Source: a virus
DNA length: 64,000 nt
Virus record (IMG/VR): IMGVR_UViG_3300032562_000003
Span: 1 to 64,000 of that record
Direction: 5' to 3' (one strand)
Below, in pieces: positions 43,735-51,684 of the stretch. The notes under the pieces are model-generated. The model made no database searches, had not been told where the DNA came from, and saw nothing but the letters and a program-made list of their open reading frames with translations. A program made the translations under genes and the position numbers. Every line of letters starts with the position of its first letter. Within the stretch, counting starts at the first letter, position 1.

Positions 43735-45146
43735 TTATCATCCCTAAAGCGAACAAATCGAGGGAAACGAAGCGAATAAGTGCCGTCTCGATTTTGAGTT
43801 ACAGCATCAGCCATAACCTCAACCGTATTACCAATGTGTTGAGTTCCACTAGGAGTTTCAGTCATAGTAACCCAAACCTTGTTAACCTTCTTTTCCCAAG
43901 TAACAGTAGTGTTAGTAATGTCTGCCCAAATTTGAGCCCGAAGCTGGTCATCGTATCCACTTCCGACATTTACCGTGATTTCTCGACCATTATCTACACC
44001 GGCGCAAATCAATGCCCCCAACCTGCCTTCGTTACGACCAGTACCTTCTTCGGACCCGACAATTTGAAGATCAACCGTAATAGTAGGTTTCCACTTCATC
44101 CATGCAGTGCTGCGATCACAGACGTATGGTTGATCTAGGTCTTTGATCATAATACCTTCATACCCAAGTGCGACCATCTCACTGGCGTACTTCTCTAGCT
44201 CAGACTTACCTTCTGCGGTGTCAAGATTAACCTGAATATGAGGCAGCAGTTCCAAATTTGGCATACGGTCAAACGTAGAGCGCACGGTCTCAAGAAGGGC
44301 AATTCGATCAGACAGCGGGGTCGACCAAATCTTTTTGCGGAAATCTACCAGAGGAATAATGTCAAACACATGGAAAACGCTGTCATCTGCTTGCACGTCT
44401 GTTTTACGACGAGCCTGTCGCATAAGTTCTTGAAAAGAATTACCAACGACTTCACCGTCAAGCACGAAACTGTACCATCCTCCGTTTTGACCAAATGCAG
44501 ACATGATCGGCGTAAGATTAGCTTTGATCTGATTTTCGATTCCAGTGAAATTTTCAAAAACCTTACCATTGCGGCTGTACGAAGTCACAGTGATAGTAGG
44601 AATCGCACCCGGGCCCAGGTCAACAACCATAAGAACACGAACACCATCAAGCTTGGGTTCAAGACGCTTGATGCCGCGCATTTCGGGGCGCCCTTCACAG
44701 TTAGTAGCCAACTGACATTCAAAAGTCGCTACTTCATACGGAGTACCCTTAAACACCTTGTTGATTGTGCTAGTGCTGATACCCGCACGAACATCACGAC
44801 GAAGAACGGCAGCAGCAAAAGTGTTCCATTCATCGCTGTCAAAGCGTTCAGCCATTGATTGAATAGCGTCTCGCGCAGCATTACCTGACAATTCACGCTT
44901 AGCAAGACGATTCAGAAGTCCCATAAAATCTTCGTATGGGTTCTCGCCGCCGACAATTCCGTCAGTGGTAGGAATCTGCTTGACTCCGTACGTGCTGAAT
45001 GGGTCGTAACATGCACCCAACAGGGTTATAAAAGTGCTAGCGGTCTTATTGCCGATTGCAGCAGCAGTATACGCCTTCTTAAGGACCTCTTCTTTGTGCA
45101 GACGAGATTCGCTTTTGTTGAGTTCTTTAATCCAATAAGCCGACAT
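43731..45146 (-). CDS. ATP-dependent DNA ligase (T4 gp30-like)
   Basis: 471 aa from ATG 45146. The adenylation site is EPKLDGVR (KxDG, catalytic Lys near residue 168), followed by motif III region (SFVLDGEVVG), motif IV (YEGIMIKD) and motif V (WMKWKPTITVDLQIVG). A C-terminal OB-fold domain ends in FPRFVRFRDDK. It seals nicks during replication and repair. Perfect-consensus sigma70 promoter upstream. Confidence 0.93.
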   Translation of the reverse strand: MSAYWIKELNKSESRLHKEEVLKKAYTAAAIGNKTASTFITLLGACYDPFSTYGVKQIPTTDGIVGGENPYEDFMGLLNRLAKRELSGNAARDAIQSMAERFDSDEWNTFAAAVLRRDVRAGISTSTINKVFKGTPYEVATFECQLATNCEGRPEMRGIKRLEPKLDGVRVLMVVDLGPGAIPTITVTSYSRNGKVFENFTGIENQIKANLTPIMSAFGQNGGWYSFVLDGEVVGNSFQELMRQARRKTDVQADDSVFHVFDIIPLVDFRKKIWSTPLSDRIALLETVRSTFDRMPNLELLPHIQVNLDTAEGKSELEKYASEMVALGYEGIMIKDLDQPYVCDRSTAWMKWKPTITVDLQIVGSEEGTGRNEGRLGALICAGVDNGREITVNVGSGYDDQLRAQIWADITNTTVTWEKKVNKVWVTMTETPSGTQHIGNTVEVMADAVTQNRDGTYSLRFPRFVRFRDDK

Positions 45147-45171
45147 GTGCATTCCTTAATGATTTAAAAGT

Positions 45172-45200
45172 ATTATAGCTTAGGAGCGTGAGGTTGTCAA
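45172..45200 (-). promoter_or_regulatory. Perfect-consensus sigma70 promoter of the ligase gene
   Basis: Minus strand TTGACA (45200-45195), 17 nt, TATAAT (45177-45172). Confidence 0.92.
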
Positions 45201-45206
45201 ACTAAA

Positions 45207-45545
45207 TCATCCCCATCGAAGAATGCACCAAGAGGCATCTTCACCTGAAATGAACAAAATCTCACTGTAATCAAATTTAGCTATATAGGGCTCTGTACAG
45301 GCCTGCGCAAGCCAAATCTTAATTTCTTCCGCTTTTGGATTGTTTATAGTGACAACATGATGTTTGCTGCTCAACGATTTGACTACTTCCCAATCGAGTT
45401 CTTTGGATACTTCTTCTGAAAGTTTTTTCCAGAGTTCCGTATCGAGGTCATCCGCTGATTGTATTATCAACGGGTCCATCGTCCATTTAGCATCTAATGT
45501 TCTCGGCGTTGAGTTAACAACCGTTCTATTAATTTTTGGAATCAT
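45207..45545 (-). CDS. Hypothetical protein
   Basis: 112 aa. Begins MIPKINRTVVNSTPRTLDAKWTMDP, a start pattern reminiscent of virion-associated T4-like proteins, followed by an acidic helical region and EILFISGEDASWCILRWG. Coupled to the upstream gene by a shared base. Function unknown. Confidence 0.65.
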   Translation of the reverse strand: MIPKINRTVVNSTPRTLDAKWTMDPLIIQSADDLDTELWKKLSEEVSKELDWEVVKSLSSKHHVVTINNPKAEEIKIWLAQACTEPYIAKFDYSEILFISGEDASWCILRWG

Positions 45546-45742
45546 TAAAAATCATCTTTACGTCTGCGAGACCATAAATTACAGGATGAACAGGTTCTAG
45601 TTTGTACAGCGTGAATGCCGTCTTTTTTGGGTTCTGACCATTTCAACCAACGATGCCAGCCAAACCTACACCAAAAACTAGTAACCAATAATGGTTCATC
45701 TTTTAAGACTCTAAAAACATTTTCTTTTTCAGCACTAGACAT
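45545..45742 (-). CDS. Small CxxC protein
   Basis: 65 aa from ATG 45742 (TAATG overlap with the gene before). Many Trp residues (FWCRFGWHRWLKWSEP) and a CSSC pair near the basic C-terminus, possibly zinc binding. Unrecognised. Confidence 0.65.
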   Translation of the reverse strand: MSSAEKENVFRVLKDEPLLVTSFWCRFGWHRWLKWSEPKKDGIHAVQTRTCSSCNLWSRRRKDDF

Positions 45743-46107
45743 TATTCCCACCTCAACGCAGCAAAGGTTTCCCAACTAGGATTGGTTGTTTGTAAAGTTA
45801 TATACGGACATGGCCAATCAATGTATCCATGATCAGGTTGACTAAGCCACATAATTCTTTCAGGAACTATATCAACGCTGAGACGCCAGCCCGAACCATC
45901 AATTCCGTTGACAACATTTTCTTGCCACGGAAGTGAAGGACCAAAGGTTTCCTCGCACCACGTCGTGATCTCACCGAAATCCTCTATGTTTTTACCGAGC
46001 CTAATCACGATAGTATATAAATGCCTGAGAGACAGTCCACTTAGGGAATTTACAACCCACTTAAGGGAGACCCAATTTACGAAAGACCACTCGGGTCCCT
46101 CAGGCAC
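45742..46107 (-). CDS. Hypothetical protein
   Basis: 121 aa from GTG 46107; an alternative GTG at 46008 (IVIRLGKNIEDFGEI) would give 88 aa and may be the real start. Central part has TTWCEETFGPSLPWQENVVNGIDGSGWRL. Not recognised. Confidence 0.55.
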   Translation of the reverse strand: MPEGPEWSFVNWVSLKWVVNSLSGLSLRHLYTIVIRLGKNIEDFGEITTWCEETFGPSLPWQENVVNGIDGSGWRLSVDIVPERIMWLSQPDHGYIDWPCPYITLQTTNPSWETFAALRWE

Positions 46108-46111
46108 TTAT

Positions 46112-46261
46112 TCAGTTCCCGCAGACTTTGTTAATTTCTTCGGGAGTGTGGTTATACTTAGAATAGGCGATTCTGCACTGAGCCTTGTAGTGAGAATCAT
46201 ATGCCTGCTCAGCAAACATACTAGCAAAAATCACAGCTATTGCAATAAAATACCACTTCAT
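46112..46261 (-). CDS. Small exported or membrane-anchored protein (49 aa)
   Basis: ATG 46261 to TGA 46112-46114. Hydrophobic N-terminus (KWYFIAIAVIFASMFAEQA) looks like a signal peptide or anchor; the remainder (YDSHYKAQCRIAYSKYNHTPEEINKVCGN) has two cysteines that could form a disulfide in the periplasm. Unrecognised. Confidence 0.6.
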   Translation of the reverse strand: MKWYFIAIAVIFASMFAEQAYDSHYKAQCRIAYSKYNHTPEEINKVCGN

Positions 46262-46269
46262 ATCCATAA

Positions 46270-46920
46270 TTAAATAACCTTTGTGTGTGATAGTTGGGTG
46301 GAACCGTCCCGGTGAGCCTTAACCCGACCGCTGACCTTAATAGTGTTGCCAACAAGCAGACGTTCCCGATAGCTAAAGAACACCGCTTGCTTGTCGGGAG
46401 TGAGGCACGTAATGAAATACACACCGTACTTTTCAGAATAGACGGACTTCATAACCTCAAGCACAACATCATTGACCTTAACGCCCGGAGCAGCAAGATA
46501 GCCACCATTAGCGTAACGAACCTTGCGTTCGGCTTCATCGCGGGCGATAGAACGAAGATAGCAAGACGGAAGAGACGTGATCACTCCGACGCCTAGAGAA
46601 GTCTCGATAGTTTCACAGTTAGCGAGCGTCAGAGCCTGATATTCAAAATCATTCAGCGTGATTCCCTTAAGAATCTTGAAAGTAAGGCCCTGATAATACT
46701 GCCGAACCTTGGCGCCTTCAATGCGATCCTCTTCGGTAATTTGAGTAGTATCAGCCAAAAGGCGGTTGACGATGTTACGATTGAGTTGAGTACCTTCGGG
46801 GGGTTCAGCAGTGAGTTCCCGAATATAAGAACCGTTGATGCGTTGCGCAGCAGTAGCCGCAGAAAACACGTCGGCAGTTTCGTAAGAGCGAATCACTTTT
46901 TGATAAGAAGGGCGAGCCAT
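46270..46920 (-). CDS. Conserved phage protein with C-terminal OB-fold-like region
   Basis: 216 aa from ATG 46920. The C-terminus (KYGVYFITCLTPDKQAVFFSYRERLLVGNTIKVSGRVKAHRDGSTQLSHTKVI) has the strand order of an OB-fold; the N-terminal half is helical. Proteins with a similar VKAHRDGxTQL ending occur in many large phages, with no assigned function. It has its own sigma70 promoter, so it is probably early. Confidence 0.75.
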   Translation of the reverse strand: MARPSYQKVIRSYETADVFSAATAAQRINGSYIRELTAEPPEGTQLNRNIVNRLLADTTQITEEDRIEGAKVRQYYQGLTFKILKGITLNDFEYQALTLANCETIETSLGVGVITSLPSCYLRSIARDEAERKVRYANGGYLAAPGVKVNDVVLEVMKSVYSEKYGVYFITCLTPDKQAVFFSYRERLLVGNTIKVSGRVKAHRDGSTQLSHTKVI

Positions 46921-46952
46921 TTCTTTGTTCCGTTGCTTCAAACTATGTACTA

Positions 46953-46981
46953 GTTATAATGCTGAATGAGGAAAAGGTCAA
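46953..46981 (-). promoter_or_regulatory. sigma70 promoter
   Basis: Minus strand TTGACC (46981-46976), 17 nt, TATAAC (46958-46953). Confidence 0.75.
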
Positions 46982-47030
46982 GCCGAAAGTTTACCTATTT
47001 TCGTATTAGGTTATGCACTGACTTAGTAGG

Positions 47031-47474
47031 TTATCTAAGCCAGGATTCAATTAGGGTGTTCAAGTCATCGTCGCAAGGGTCAGCGTCTTCTTTTGCAAGG
47101 CGCTTCGCCATATTTTGTTGAATTTTTATGTTGGGTGGTTGGCCCGTACCCAATTGAGCATGGGTGAATACTCCGTATAATTTAATTGTTGTAGGCTTTC
47201 TACCGGATAGTTCATACACTATAGACATGTCCGAAGACAAGTGGGCCTTTCTAGCTTTTGGCATATACTGGGCGTATGCCCCTTCGGATTTAAAGCGATT
47301 ATCACTTGGACCAAACGGTGTTATTGGATCCCGACTCTTAACTTCTTGAAACTCCTCAATCTTCTTGAGAATATTAGGAGTGTCCTTGATGGCAGAAATC
47401 AATGACTCGTCCCAAAGAGGTCCGTAATCAAACACCACTGTGTTTACAGGTTGACCTTTAAAAGGAGATGCCAT
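47031..47474 (-). CDS. RelE/YafQ-like toxin-fold protein
   Basis: 147 aa. The C-terminal half has ARKAHLSSDMSIVYELSGRKPTTIKLYGVFTHAQLGTGQPPNIKIQQNMAKRL. The HLxxDxxxxY...IxLxGxxxHxxL pattern matches YafQ-type mRNA interferases, including both histidine positions. The N-terminal 60 residues are extra. No classical antitoxin is visible next to it; the upstream 66-aa gene overlaps it by 17 bp and is the only candidate partner. Confidence 0.6.
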   Translation of the reverse strand: MASPFKGQPVNTVVFDYGPLWDESLISAIKDTPNILKKIEEFQEVKSRDPITPFGPSDNRFKSEGAYAQYMPKARKAHLSSDMSIVYELSGRKPTTIKLYGVFTHAQLGTGQPPNIKIQQNMAKRLAKEDADPCDDDLNTLIESWLR

Positions 47475-47658
47475 TAGCTTCCGCTACCGCTCGCAACCGA
47501 GCCTTAGATTCCTCAAGGGTGTAAGGCCCAGACCACGGACCGTTCTTGCTCTTGATGATCTTGACAACATCTTCGGTACGAAGACCGGTGTCATTGTTAG
47601 CATCGATAGCTTCAAAGAGCGCTTGCTCGCTCGGTTGCATGACTTCGTTGATATTCAT
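47458..47658 (-). CDS. Small helical protein upstream of the toxin-like gene
   Basis: 66 aa from ATG 47658 (AAGGAACGTCAC). Helical with LRTEDVVKIIKSKNGPWSGPYTLEESKARLRAVAEANG. Located where an antitoxin would be, but with no known antitoxin motif. Both a late box and a sigma70 promoter lie upstream. Confidence 0.65.
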   Translation of the reverse strand: MNINEVMQPSEQALFEAIDANNDTGLRTEDVVKIIKSKNGPWSGPYTLEESKARLRAVAEANGISF

Positions 47659-47675
47659 GTGACGTTCCTTAGATG

Positions 47676-47724
47676 TATTTATAAATCTACGAATTATAAT
47701 AGTAGAATGGGCAATAGGTGTCAA
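47676..47724 (-). promoter_or_regulatory. Overlapping early and late promoters
   Basis: Minus strand TTGACA (47724-47719), 17 nt, TATTAT (47701-47696), and a late TATAAATA box at 47683-47676. The gene can be read early and late. Confidence 0.7.
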
Positions 47725-47747
47725 CCTATATTTTGAAATCTTTTGAT

Positions 47748-47912
47748 TTAATTCTCAGCCTGTTCAAGTTGAATGATCTTTTGTCCGAGACGGAGGAGTT
47801 CAAACTGCGCCGCCATAAGAGCGTAGTGATGCTTTTCATCAGAAGATTTGATAAGAGCGTCAAGTTCCTTAACGCGATTATCAATCATGATTTTAACGGC
47901 AAGCGGTGTCAT
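47748..47912 (-). CDS. Small helical protein (54 aa)
   Basis: ATG 47912 (AAGACGAGAC.. weak ribosome site) to TAA 47748-47750. Wholly helical (MTPLAVKIMIDNRVKELDALI...FELLRLGQKIIQLEQAEN), probably a short coiled coil. Unrecognised. Confidence 0.6.
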   Translation of the reverse strand: MTPLAVKIMIDNRVKELDALIKSSDEKHHYALMAAQFELLRLGQKIIQLEQAEN

Positions 47913-48077
47913 GTCTCGTCTTTCTCAATGCTTCACAATAGCTAATGGTCTATATTTTTGGGACCTTGGATTTTTATCTCAAATTTTCTCTTTGGACCAA
48001 AAATCATGATTTTTGTGCAGCACTTAAAGTCGCTATAAAGCCGGGCGCTGGATATTTAAAATGTTTAGCCATTATTC

Positions 48078-48416
48078 TTACTCTGTAATTTTAGATTCGT
48101 CGAAATTTTGCATAGCAATAGTTAGCGATTCCTCAATCAATTGATTGAGTGTTATGTCTCGCTCGTGTGCCATAAGCATAAGATCATAAATTTCTTCATG
48201 CTCTAGCTCGATTTCCAAATCTACTCGGTTGTCTTCCTTCTTCGCTCTCGGTGCAAATTCCTGAACGTATAAGCTCCATTTTTCCATAGCATCAGCGTAG
48301 CTAGCCTTCACCCGTGCTAATTCCGAAGCTAACTTTTCGTTTTGCATAGCCAACTGTGCCGCGCGCCGATCAGCTTCCTCAGCCCGATTCATGTAGATAA
48401 TAGTATGAGTGTCCAT
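48078..48416 (-). CDS. Coiled-coil protein with conserved C-terminal helix motif
   Basis: 112 aa (in-frame ATG at 48392 is an alternative). Coiled coil to about residue 60, then VDLEIELEHEEIYDLMLMAHERDITLNQLIEESL, a motif seen at the C-terminus of many small phage proteins and similar to ribbon-helix-helix folds. Function unknown. I see no gene in 47913-48077. Confidence 0.7.
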   Translation of the reverse strand: MDTHTIIYMNRAEEADRRAAQLAMQNEKLASELARVKASYADAMEKWSLYVQEFAPRAKKEDNRVDLEIELEHEEIYDLMLMAHERDITLNQLIEESLTIAMQNFDESKITE

Positions 48417-48422
48417 TGTTTT

Positions 48423-48641
48423 TCAATCCTTAAACGTGAATACCCAATTTGGTACCGGAAGATTAACATACGAGTTTTTAAACCAGGCCGGCCACGTTAA
48501 CGCAATATATGCTTCTCCGTACAAATTGATTGCAGGGATATTACTCTTAAAGAGTAATCCTACATACGAACCAACAAGCAAATATGTACTAATTACGGCG
48601 ATACATAGAAGGCTGATAATCTGTTTCCGATTACCTGGCAT
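48423..48641 (-). CDS. Small membrane protein
   Basis: 72 aa. N-terminal helix (QIISLLCIAVISTYLLVGSYVGLLF), then an aromatic-rich exported part (NLYGEAYIALTWPAWFKNSYVNLPVPNW). Unrecognised. Confidence 0.65.
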   Translation of the reverse strand: MPGNRKQIISLLCIAVISTYLLVGSYVGLLFKSNIPAINLYGEAYIALTWPAWFKNSYVNLPVPNWVFTFKD

Positions 48642-48644
48642 GCG

Positions 48645-48860
48645 TTATCCGCTCATCAGAAAAACAAATCCGGCAACTGCGGCCGCAATACCAAGCACAG
48701 ATCCGGCCACGACAAGCTTGGCGCCCTTAGAGAAAGTAGGACCCTTCCTAGAACCAGACCAAGCAACTTCGCCGGCTTGAAGACCAAGGCCCTTAGCAGA
48801 ACCATGACGAAGCATGGATTGATACGTTTCACCCGGCATACGCGGAAGTTCAGAAGGCAT
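48645..48860 (-). CDS. Small tail-anchored protein
   Basis: 71 aa. Polar N-terminus and a single C-terminal helix (AKLVVAGSVLGIAAAVAGFVFLMSG), the reverse of its neighbour. GGAGAACGACA is a good ribosome site. Own sigma70 promoter. Confidence 0.7.
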   Translation of the reverse strand: MPSELPRMPGETYQSMLRHGSAKGLGLQAGEVAWSGSRKGPTFSKGAKLVVAGSVLGIAAAVAGFVFLMSG

Positions 48861-48891
48861 TGTCGTTCTCCATAAGTTAGATCGTATTAGT

Positions 48892-48919
48892 ACTATACAC
48901 TAAGAATGCAGCAAGTCAA
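48892..48919 (-). promoter_or_regulatory. sigma70 promoter
   Basis: Minus strand TTGACT (48919-48914), 16 nt, TATAGT (48897-48892). Confidence 0.75.
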
Positions 48920-48923
48920 CCGT

Positions 48924-49136
48924 TTAATCATAACTCGCGTTTGATTCGATTTCAGCATATGAAGACGGCATCCAAGCTTCTTCATACACACCGTGATTAT
49001 ATCGATACTTCAATACTTTGTATGATTGAAACAGACCAAAGAAAACCGGCTTTGCACTCCAGGAAATAGGTTGCTTAACTTTCCAAAAATGATCATGTAA
49101 TACTAGCTGACCATCTTTATTGACATACATTCCCAT
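48924..49136 (-). CDS. Small hypothetical protein
   Basis: 70 aa, aromatic-rich beta pattern (MYVNKDGQLVLHDHFWKVKQPISWSAKPVFFG). It overlaps the upstream 57-aa gene by 20 bp. Unrecognised. Confidence 0.65.
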   Translation of the reverse strand: MGMYVNKDGQLVLHDHFWKVKQPISWSAKPVFFGLFQSYKVLKYRYNHGVYEEAWMPSSYAEIESNASYD

Positions 49137-49290
49137 CGGAGTTCCTCTTCATCCAGTCAAAGAAATGCCATCCCAGCACTGCTGGCGTCCATTCCTTATC
49201 AGGATTGGCGTCTTGCCATTCACGAATTTGCCGAAGATTTAGTTCGGTAATTACGGTAATGTTGTTCTTTACCCATTCGTAGCTATTCAT
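49117..49290 (-). CDS. Small protein (57 aa), unknown function
   Basis: ATG 49290 to TAA 49117-49119. Pattern EWVKNNITVITELNLRQIREWQDANPDKEWTPAVLGWHFFDWMKRN, Trp-rich and helical. Overlaps the YqeY-like gene by 8 bp. Confidence 0.65.
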   Translation of the reverse strand: MNSYEWVKNNITVITELNLRQIREWQDANPDKEWTPAVLGWHFFDWMKRNSDGNVCQ

Positions 49291-49714
49291 TGATTTTGCT
49301 TTCTAGATATGTCTTAATGCTAGATGGATTGGCCTTACCGCCAACAGACTTCATGGTTTGTCCGACGAACCAGCCGATAGTCTTTTCAGACAGAATCTTC
49401 TCAGGATTGCCAGCAATCAGTATATCACAGACAGGCTGAAAATCAACCATGTCTGTTTGTTGACTGTAGGCAGAGACAATCTGTACTTCACGTTCTAGTT
49501 CCGGAGAACTCATCTTGACTGATGCAAGAGCCTGAATGTTGGCGTCTAGATTCTTTAGAAACTTGCGAACACCCTTACCAACTTGATCGTCATTCGGTTC
49601 CTTAGTTTCTCGGCATAGCTCTGCAATGAGCGTATTAAGTACGTTCACCTTAGCCTGGTCACGGTCCTTACGAGCCTGAAGGACATCAGCTTTGATAGTT
49701 TCAAAAATAGTCAT
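49283..49714 (-). CDS. YqeY/GatB-C-terminal-domain-like protein
   Basis: 143 aa, about the length of YqeY (about 147). N-terminal helices (IFETIKADVLQARKDRDQAKVNVLNTLIAEL) and a C-terminal domain with WFVGQTMKSVGGKANPSSIKTYL, the tail motif of the GatB_Yqey family that contacts tRNA in amidotransferases. Stand-alone YqeY has no defined function. It is another translation-related gene in this phage. Confidence 0.8.
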   Translation of the reverse strand: MTIFETIKADVLQARKDRDQAKVNVLNTLIAELCRETKEPNDDQVGKGVRKFLKNLDANIQALASVKMSSPELEREVQIVSAYSQQTDMVDFQPVCDILIAGNPEKILSEKTIGWFVGQTMKSVGGKANPSSIKTYLESKINE

Positions 49715-49900
49715 TTATTTACCTTCATTTTTAGTAGTCCAACCGCCTGGCGGAGGTTGTTGTCTTTTGCTGATAAGATTAGGGTTACGGAACTCATCGA
49801 TATGAATCGTCTTGTGCGGTTCATTCCAAGTAGCATACGCTACCCAATCGTTTGGTTCTATTCCTTGATCCCAGCAGGTGCTTCTAGTTATTTCAGTCAT
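49715..49900 (-). CDS. Small hypothetical protein
   Basis: 61 aa; pattern STCWDQGIEPNDWVAYATWNEPHKTIHIDEFR suggests a small beta domain. Abuts the YqeY-like gene. Not recognised. Confidence 0.6.
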   Translation of the reverse strand: MTEITRSTCWDQGIEPNDWVAYATWNEPHKTIHIDEFRNPNLISKRQQPPPGGWTTKNEGK

Positions 49901-49906
49901 AATATT

Positions 49907-50494
49907 TTAGTTTAGCCAAAGTGAGTGTCGGTGGGTATACAACCAATGAACGGTCAATAAAACAAAACTCATAGTTGACATACCGAAAATAAACATCAGT
50001 AACAAGTAAAAGCCAATAGCACTGAAAACTTTAAATGACGGTCTTTTCCATTGAATGAAATTTTTCTTAGCCTTTTTCTTACTGCTCGGGTTTCTGCTTT
50101 CTAGAATAGCACGAACCTCCGAAATGATTGAATCCGGATTAGTGAATCCAAACATCGGCAAAAAGAAAAAGGGCGTGTTATTCTCGCGCAAGAAGTCTGC
50201 ACCCTGAATCTCAAATGCAGCATATCGAGCTACTGAACACGTAAAAAGATTTTCCTGCGTAAGAAGATCAGCGTGATGTCCTGCTAATTCCATCTTCTCA
50301 TAATCACATTTATGAGCCATGATCGCAGAAACCTGAGCCTTCGTTTCAGCATCAGAGTAATGTTCATCGTGTTCCCATAAGTTTGGTTTCGCTGCACACA
50401 ACGCACCTATAACATTACCATGATCTTCCGGAATCATCTTCATGAGATAGCACAAAAATGCTTCGACAGATTTAGTTTTAGGTCCGTACTTCAT
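49907..50494 (-). CDS. Hypothetical protein with C-terminal membrane segment
   Basis: 195 aa. Soluble N-terminal 130 residues (helical, with CDYEKMELAGHHADLL), a basic linker (SSKKKAKKNFIQWKRPSF) and one or two C-terminal helices (FSAIGFYLLLMFIFGMSTMSFVLLTVHWLY). Coupled by ATGA to the gene before. Confidence 0.7.
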   Translation of the reverse strand: MKYGPKTKSVEAFLCYLMKMIPEDHGNVIGALCAAKPNLWEHDEHYSDAETKAQVSAIMAHKCDYEKMELAGHHADLLTQENLFTCSVARYAAFEIQGADFLRENNTPFFFLPMFGFTNPDSIISEVRAILESRNPSSKKKAKKNFIQWKRPSFKVFSAIGFYLLLMFIFGMSTMSFVLLTVHWLYTHRHSLWLN

Positions 50495-50664
50495 TCGGCC
50501 CGTCCGCAGCGCCTCTCATCCTCAATGAATTCTTCATATTCTTGATCACGAGCAGCATTCCATCCACGCATAAATTCTTTATAGTCGTTGATATCTTCGG
50601 GTCGATATCCGTTACCCGAATAGAAGGCATTGTGCCCTTCAGAAAAGTAATTGCGTTGTGTCAT
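50491..50664 (-). CDS. Small acidic protein (57 aa)
   Basis: ATG 50664 to TGA 50491-50493 (ATGA overlap). Contains RNYFSEGHNAFYSGNGYRPEDINDYKEFMRGWNAARDQEYEEF, a ribosome-modulation-factor-like pattern (EGxxAxxxGxxxxxxP...WxxGWxxA). RMF-like small phage proteins exist; role unproven. Confidence 0.6.
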   Translation of the reverse strand: MTQRNYFSEGHNAFYSGNGYRPEDINDYKEFMRGWNAARDQEYEEFIEDERRCGRAE

Positions 50665-50665
50665 A

Positions 50666-50875
50666 TTACATCACCTGCGAGTCATCAAAGGAAAACATCT
50701 GTGGAGTATCGAATTCGGTACCTTTGGCAAATACCACCGTATCCCAATCCATAACCATAGATTTGGCTCGACCGTCCCAAAAACGATGGATGAAATCGGG
50801 CTTGCCAAAAAAAGCACAGGCCCTGGTGAATTCATCACCGTTAAATCCGACGAAATGTGTGCAACTCTTTTCCAT
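50666..50875 (-). CDS. Small conserved phage protein
   Basis: 69 aa: CTHFVGFNGDEFTRACAFFGKPDFIHRFWDGRA...DTVVFAKG. The FVGFxGDEFxRAxxxFGxPDFIHRxWD pattern is common in phage small proteins; function unknown. First gene behind a promoter at 50881-50909. Confidence 0.75.
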   Translation of the reverse strand: MEKSCTHFVGFNGDEFTRACAFFGKPDFIHRFWDGRAKSMVMDWDTVVFAKGTEFDTPQMFSFDDSQVM

Positions 50876-50880
50876 AATTC

Positions 50881-50909
50881 ATAGTATCAAAAATTGTAGC
50901 TGTAGTCAA
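50881..50909 (-). promoter_or_regulatory. sigma70 promoter
   Basis: Minus strand TTGACT (50909-50904), 17 nt, TACTAT (50886-50881). Confidence 0.8.
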
Positions 50910-50972
50910 CCTCTTTATCCAAAATAAATGCCCGACGAATCGAGCATTTATCCCCCTTACCGATTGGGTAGT

Positions 50973-51251
50973 TTATTTAGATGCAGTTGGTCGACTTTGA
51001 TTAACAAAATCGTACATCTTTTGTGCAGTTTCTAGAACCTTGTCCAGTCCTGGAAATTCCGGAGCTTCAACCCGCGCAACAAGCTGACCGGTCTTCTCGT
51101 CCCGATACTGTTGCATTTCCCATCCCGCCCACTTCATGTTATATTCAGCTTGCACTAGGTCTTTTGCCATTGCAAGGACGTCGGTCCTAATTTCGTAGCC
51201 GTTCTTATTGAACTTTACTTCCGGTAAATTATGAATCTTATTTTCGCTCAT
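50973..51251 (-). CDS. Conserved T4-like phage protein
   Basis: 92 aa from ATG 51251 (AGGAAACGCACAA). Pattern KNGYEIRTDVLAMAKDLVQAEYNMKWAGWEM...PEFPGLDKVLETAQKMYDFV, widespread in T4-like environmental phages, no known role. Confidence 0.75.
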   Translation of the reverse strand: MSENKIHNLPEVKFNKNGYEIRTDVLAMAKDLVQAEYNMKWAGWEMQQYRDEKTGQLVARVEAPEFPGLDKVLETAQKMYDFVNQSRPTASK

Positions 51252-51267
51252 TTGTGCGTTTCCTGTA

Positions 51268-51381
51268 TTATATAGTGAAAATTGTAAAAACGACGAGAGA
51301 TAACACACCGAGCGTAGCTCCGCCCGCTACTGCTACCTTACCGATCACGTCGTCTAAATCTAGTTGACAATTCTTAAACAA
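51268..51381 (-). CDS. Very small membrane protein (37 aa)
   Basis: Probable TTG start at 51381, preceded by AAAGGTAAGTAAA at the end of the phasin-like gene. Amphipathic start (CQLDLDDVIGKVAVAGG) and one helix (ATLGVLSLVVFTIFTI). Low length but plausible coupling. Confidence 0.45.
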   Translation of the reverse strand: MFKNCQLDLDDVIGKVAVAGGATLGVLSLVVFTIFTI

Positions 51382-51382
51382 T

Positions 51383-51658
51383 TTACTTACCTTTCTTTGA
51401 AGTTGGGAATAGAGTTTCGACCTGAGCCTGTGCGTTCTTGAAAGCATCTTCATAGAACTTTGGAGTAGACAATGTGGTCGCAACTTTGGTGCCAGCATCA
51501 ACTGATGCATCTACAAACTTTTTGGTGTACTCGGTTTGAGCATCCACAAAATCAGTGAGAGATTTGGCAAGTCCTTCGTGCTTCACGAAAGTATCGACAG
51601 CTACCTTTTTAGCTGACTGAACCGTTTCAATAACGGTGTTGGCAAATAATTTATACAT
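51383..51658 (-). CDS. Phasin-like helical protein
   Basis: 91 aa, amphipathic helices with ANTVIETVQSAKKVAVDTFVKHEGLAKSLTDFVDAQTEYTKKFVDASVDAGTKV. The spacing and Ala/Val/Lys composition match phasins that coat polyhydroxyalkanoate granules. It ends in a basic SKKGK. Late promoter with a 5' hairpin. Function in a phage is unclear. Confidence 0.6.
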   Translation of the reverse strand: MYKLFANTVIETVQSAKKVAVDTFVKHEGLAKSLTDFVDAQTEYTKKFVDASVDAGTKVATTLSTPKFYEDAFKNAQAQVETLFPTSKKGK

Positions 51659-51684
51659 ATTAGTTCCTTTCTGTGTGTGTTTGT

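Noticed and set aside
47955-48073. 22-codon minus-strand frame starting MAKHFKYPAPGF
   Set aside because: Too short, with no supporting ribosome site beyond chance and no overlap with neighbours; could be a gene remnant.
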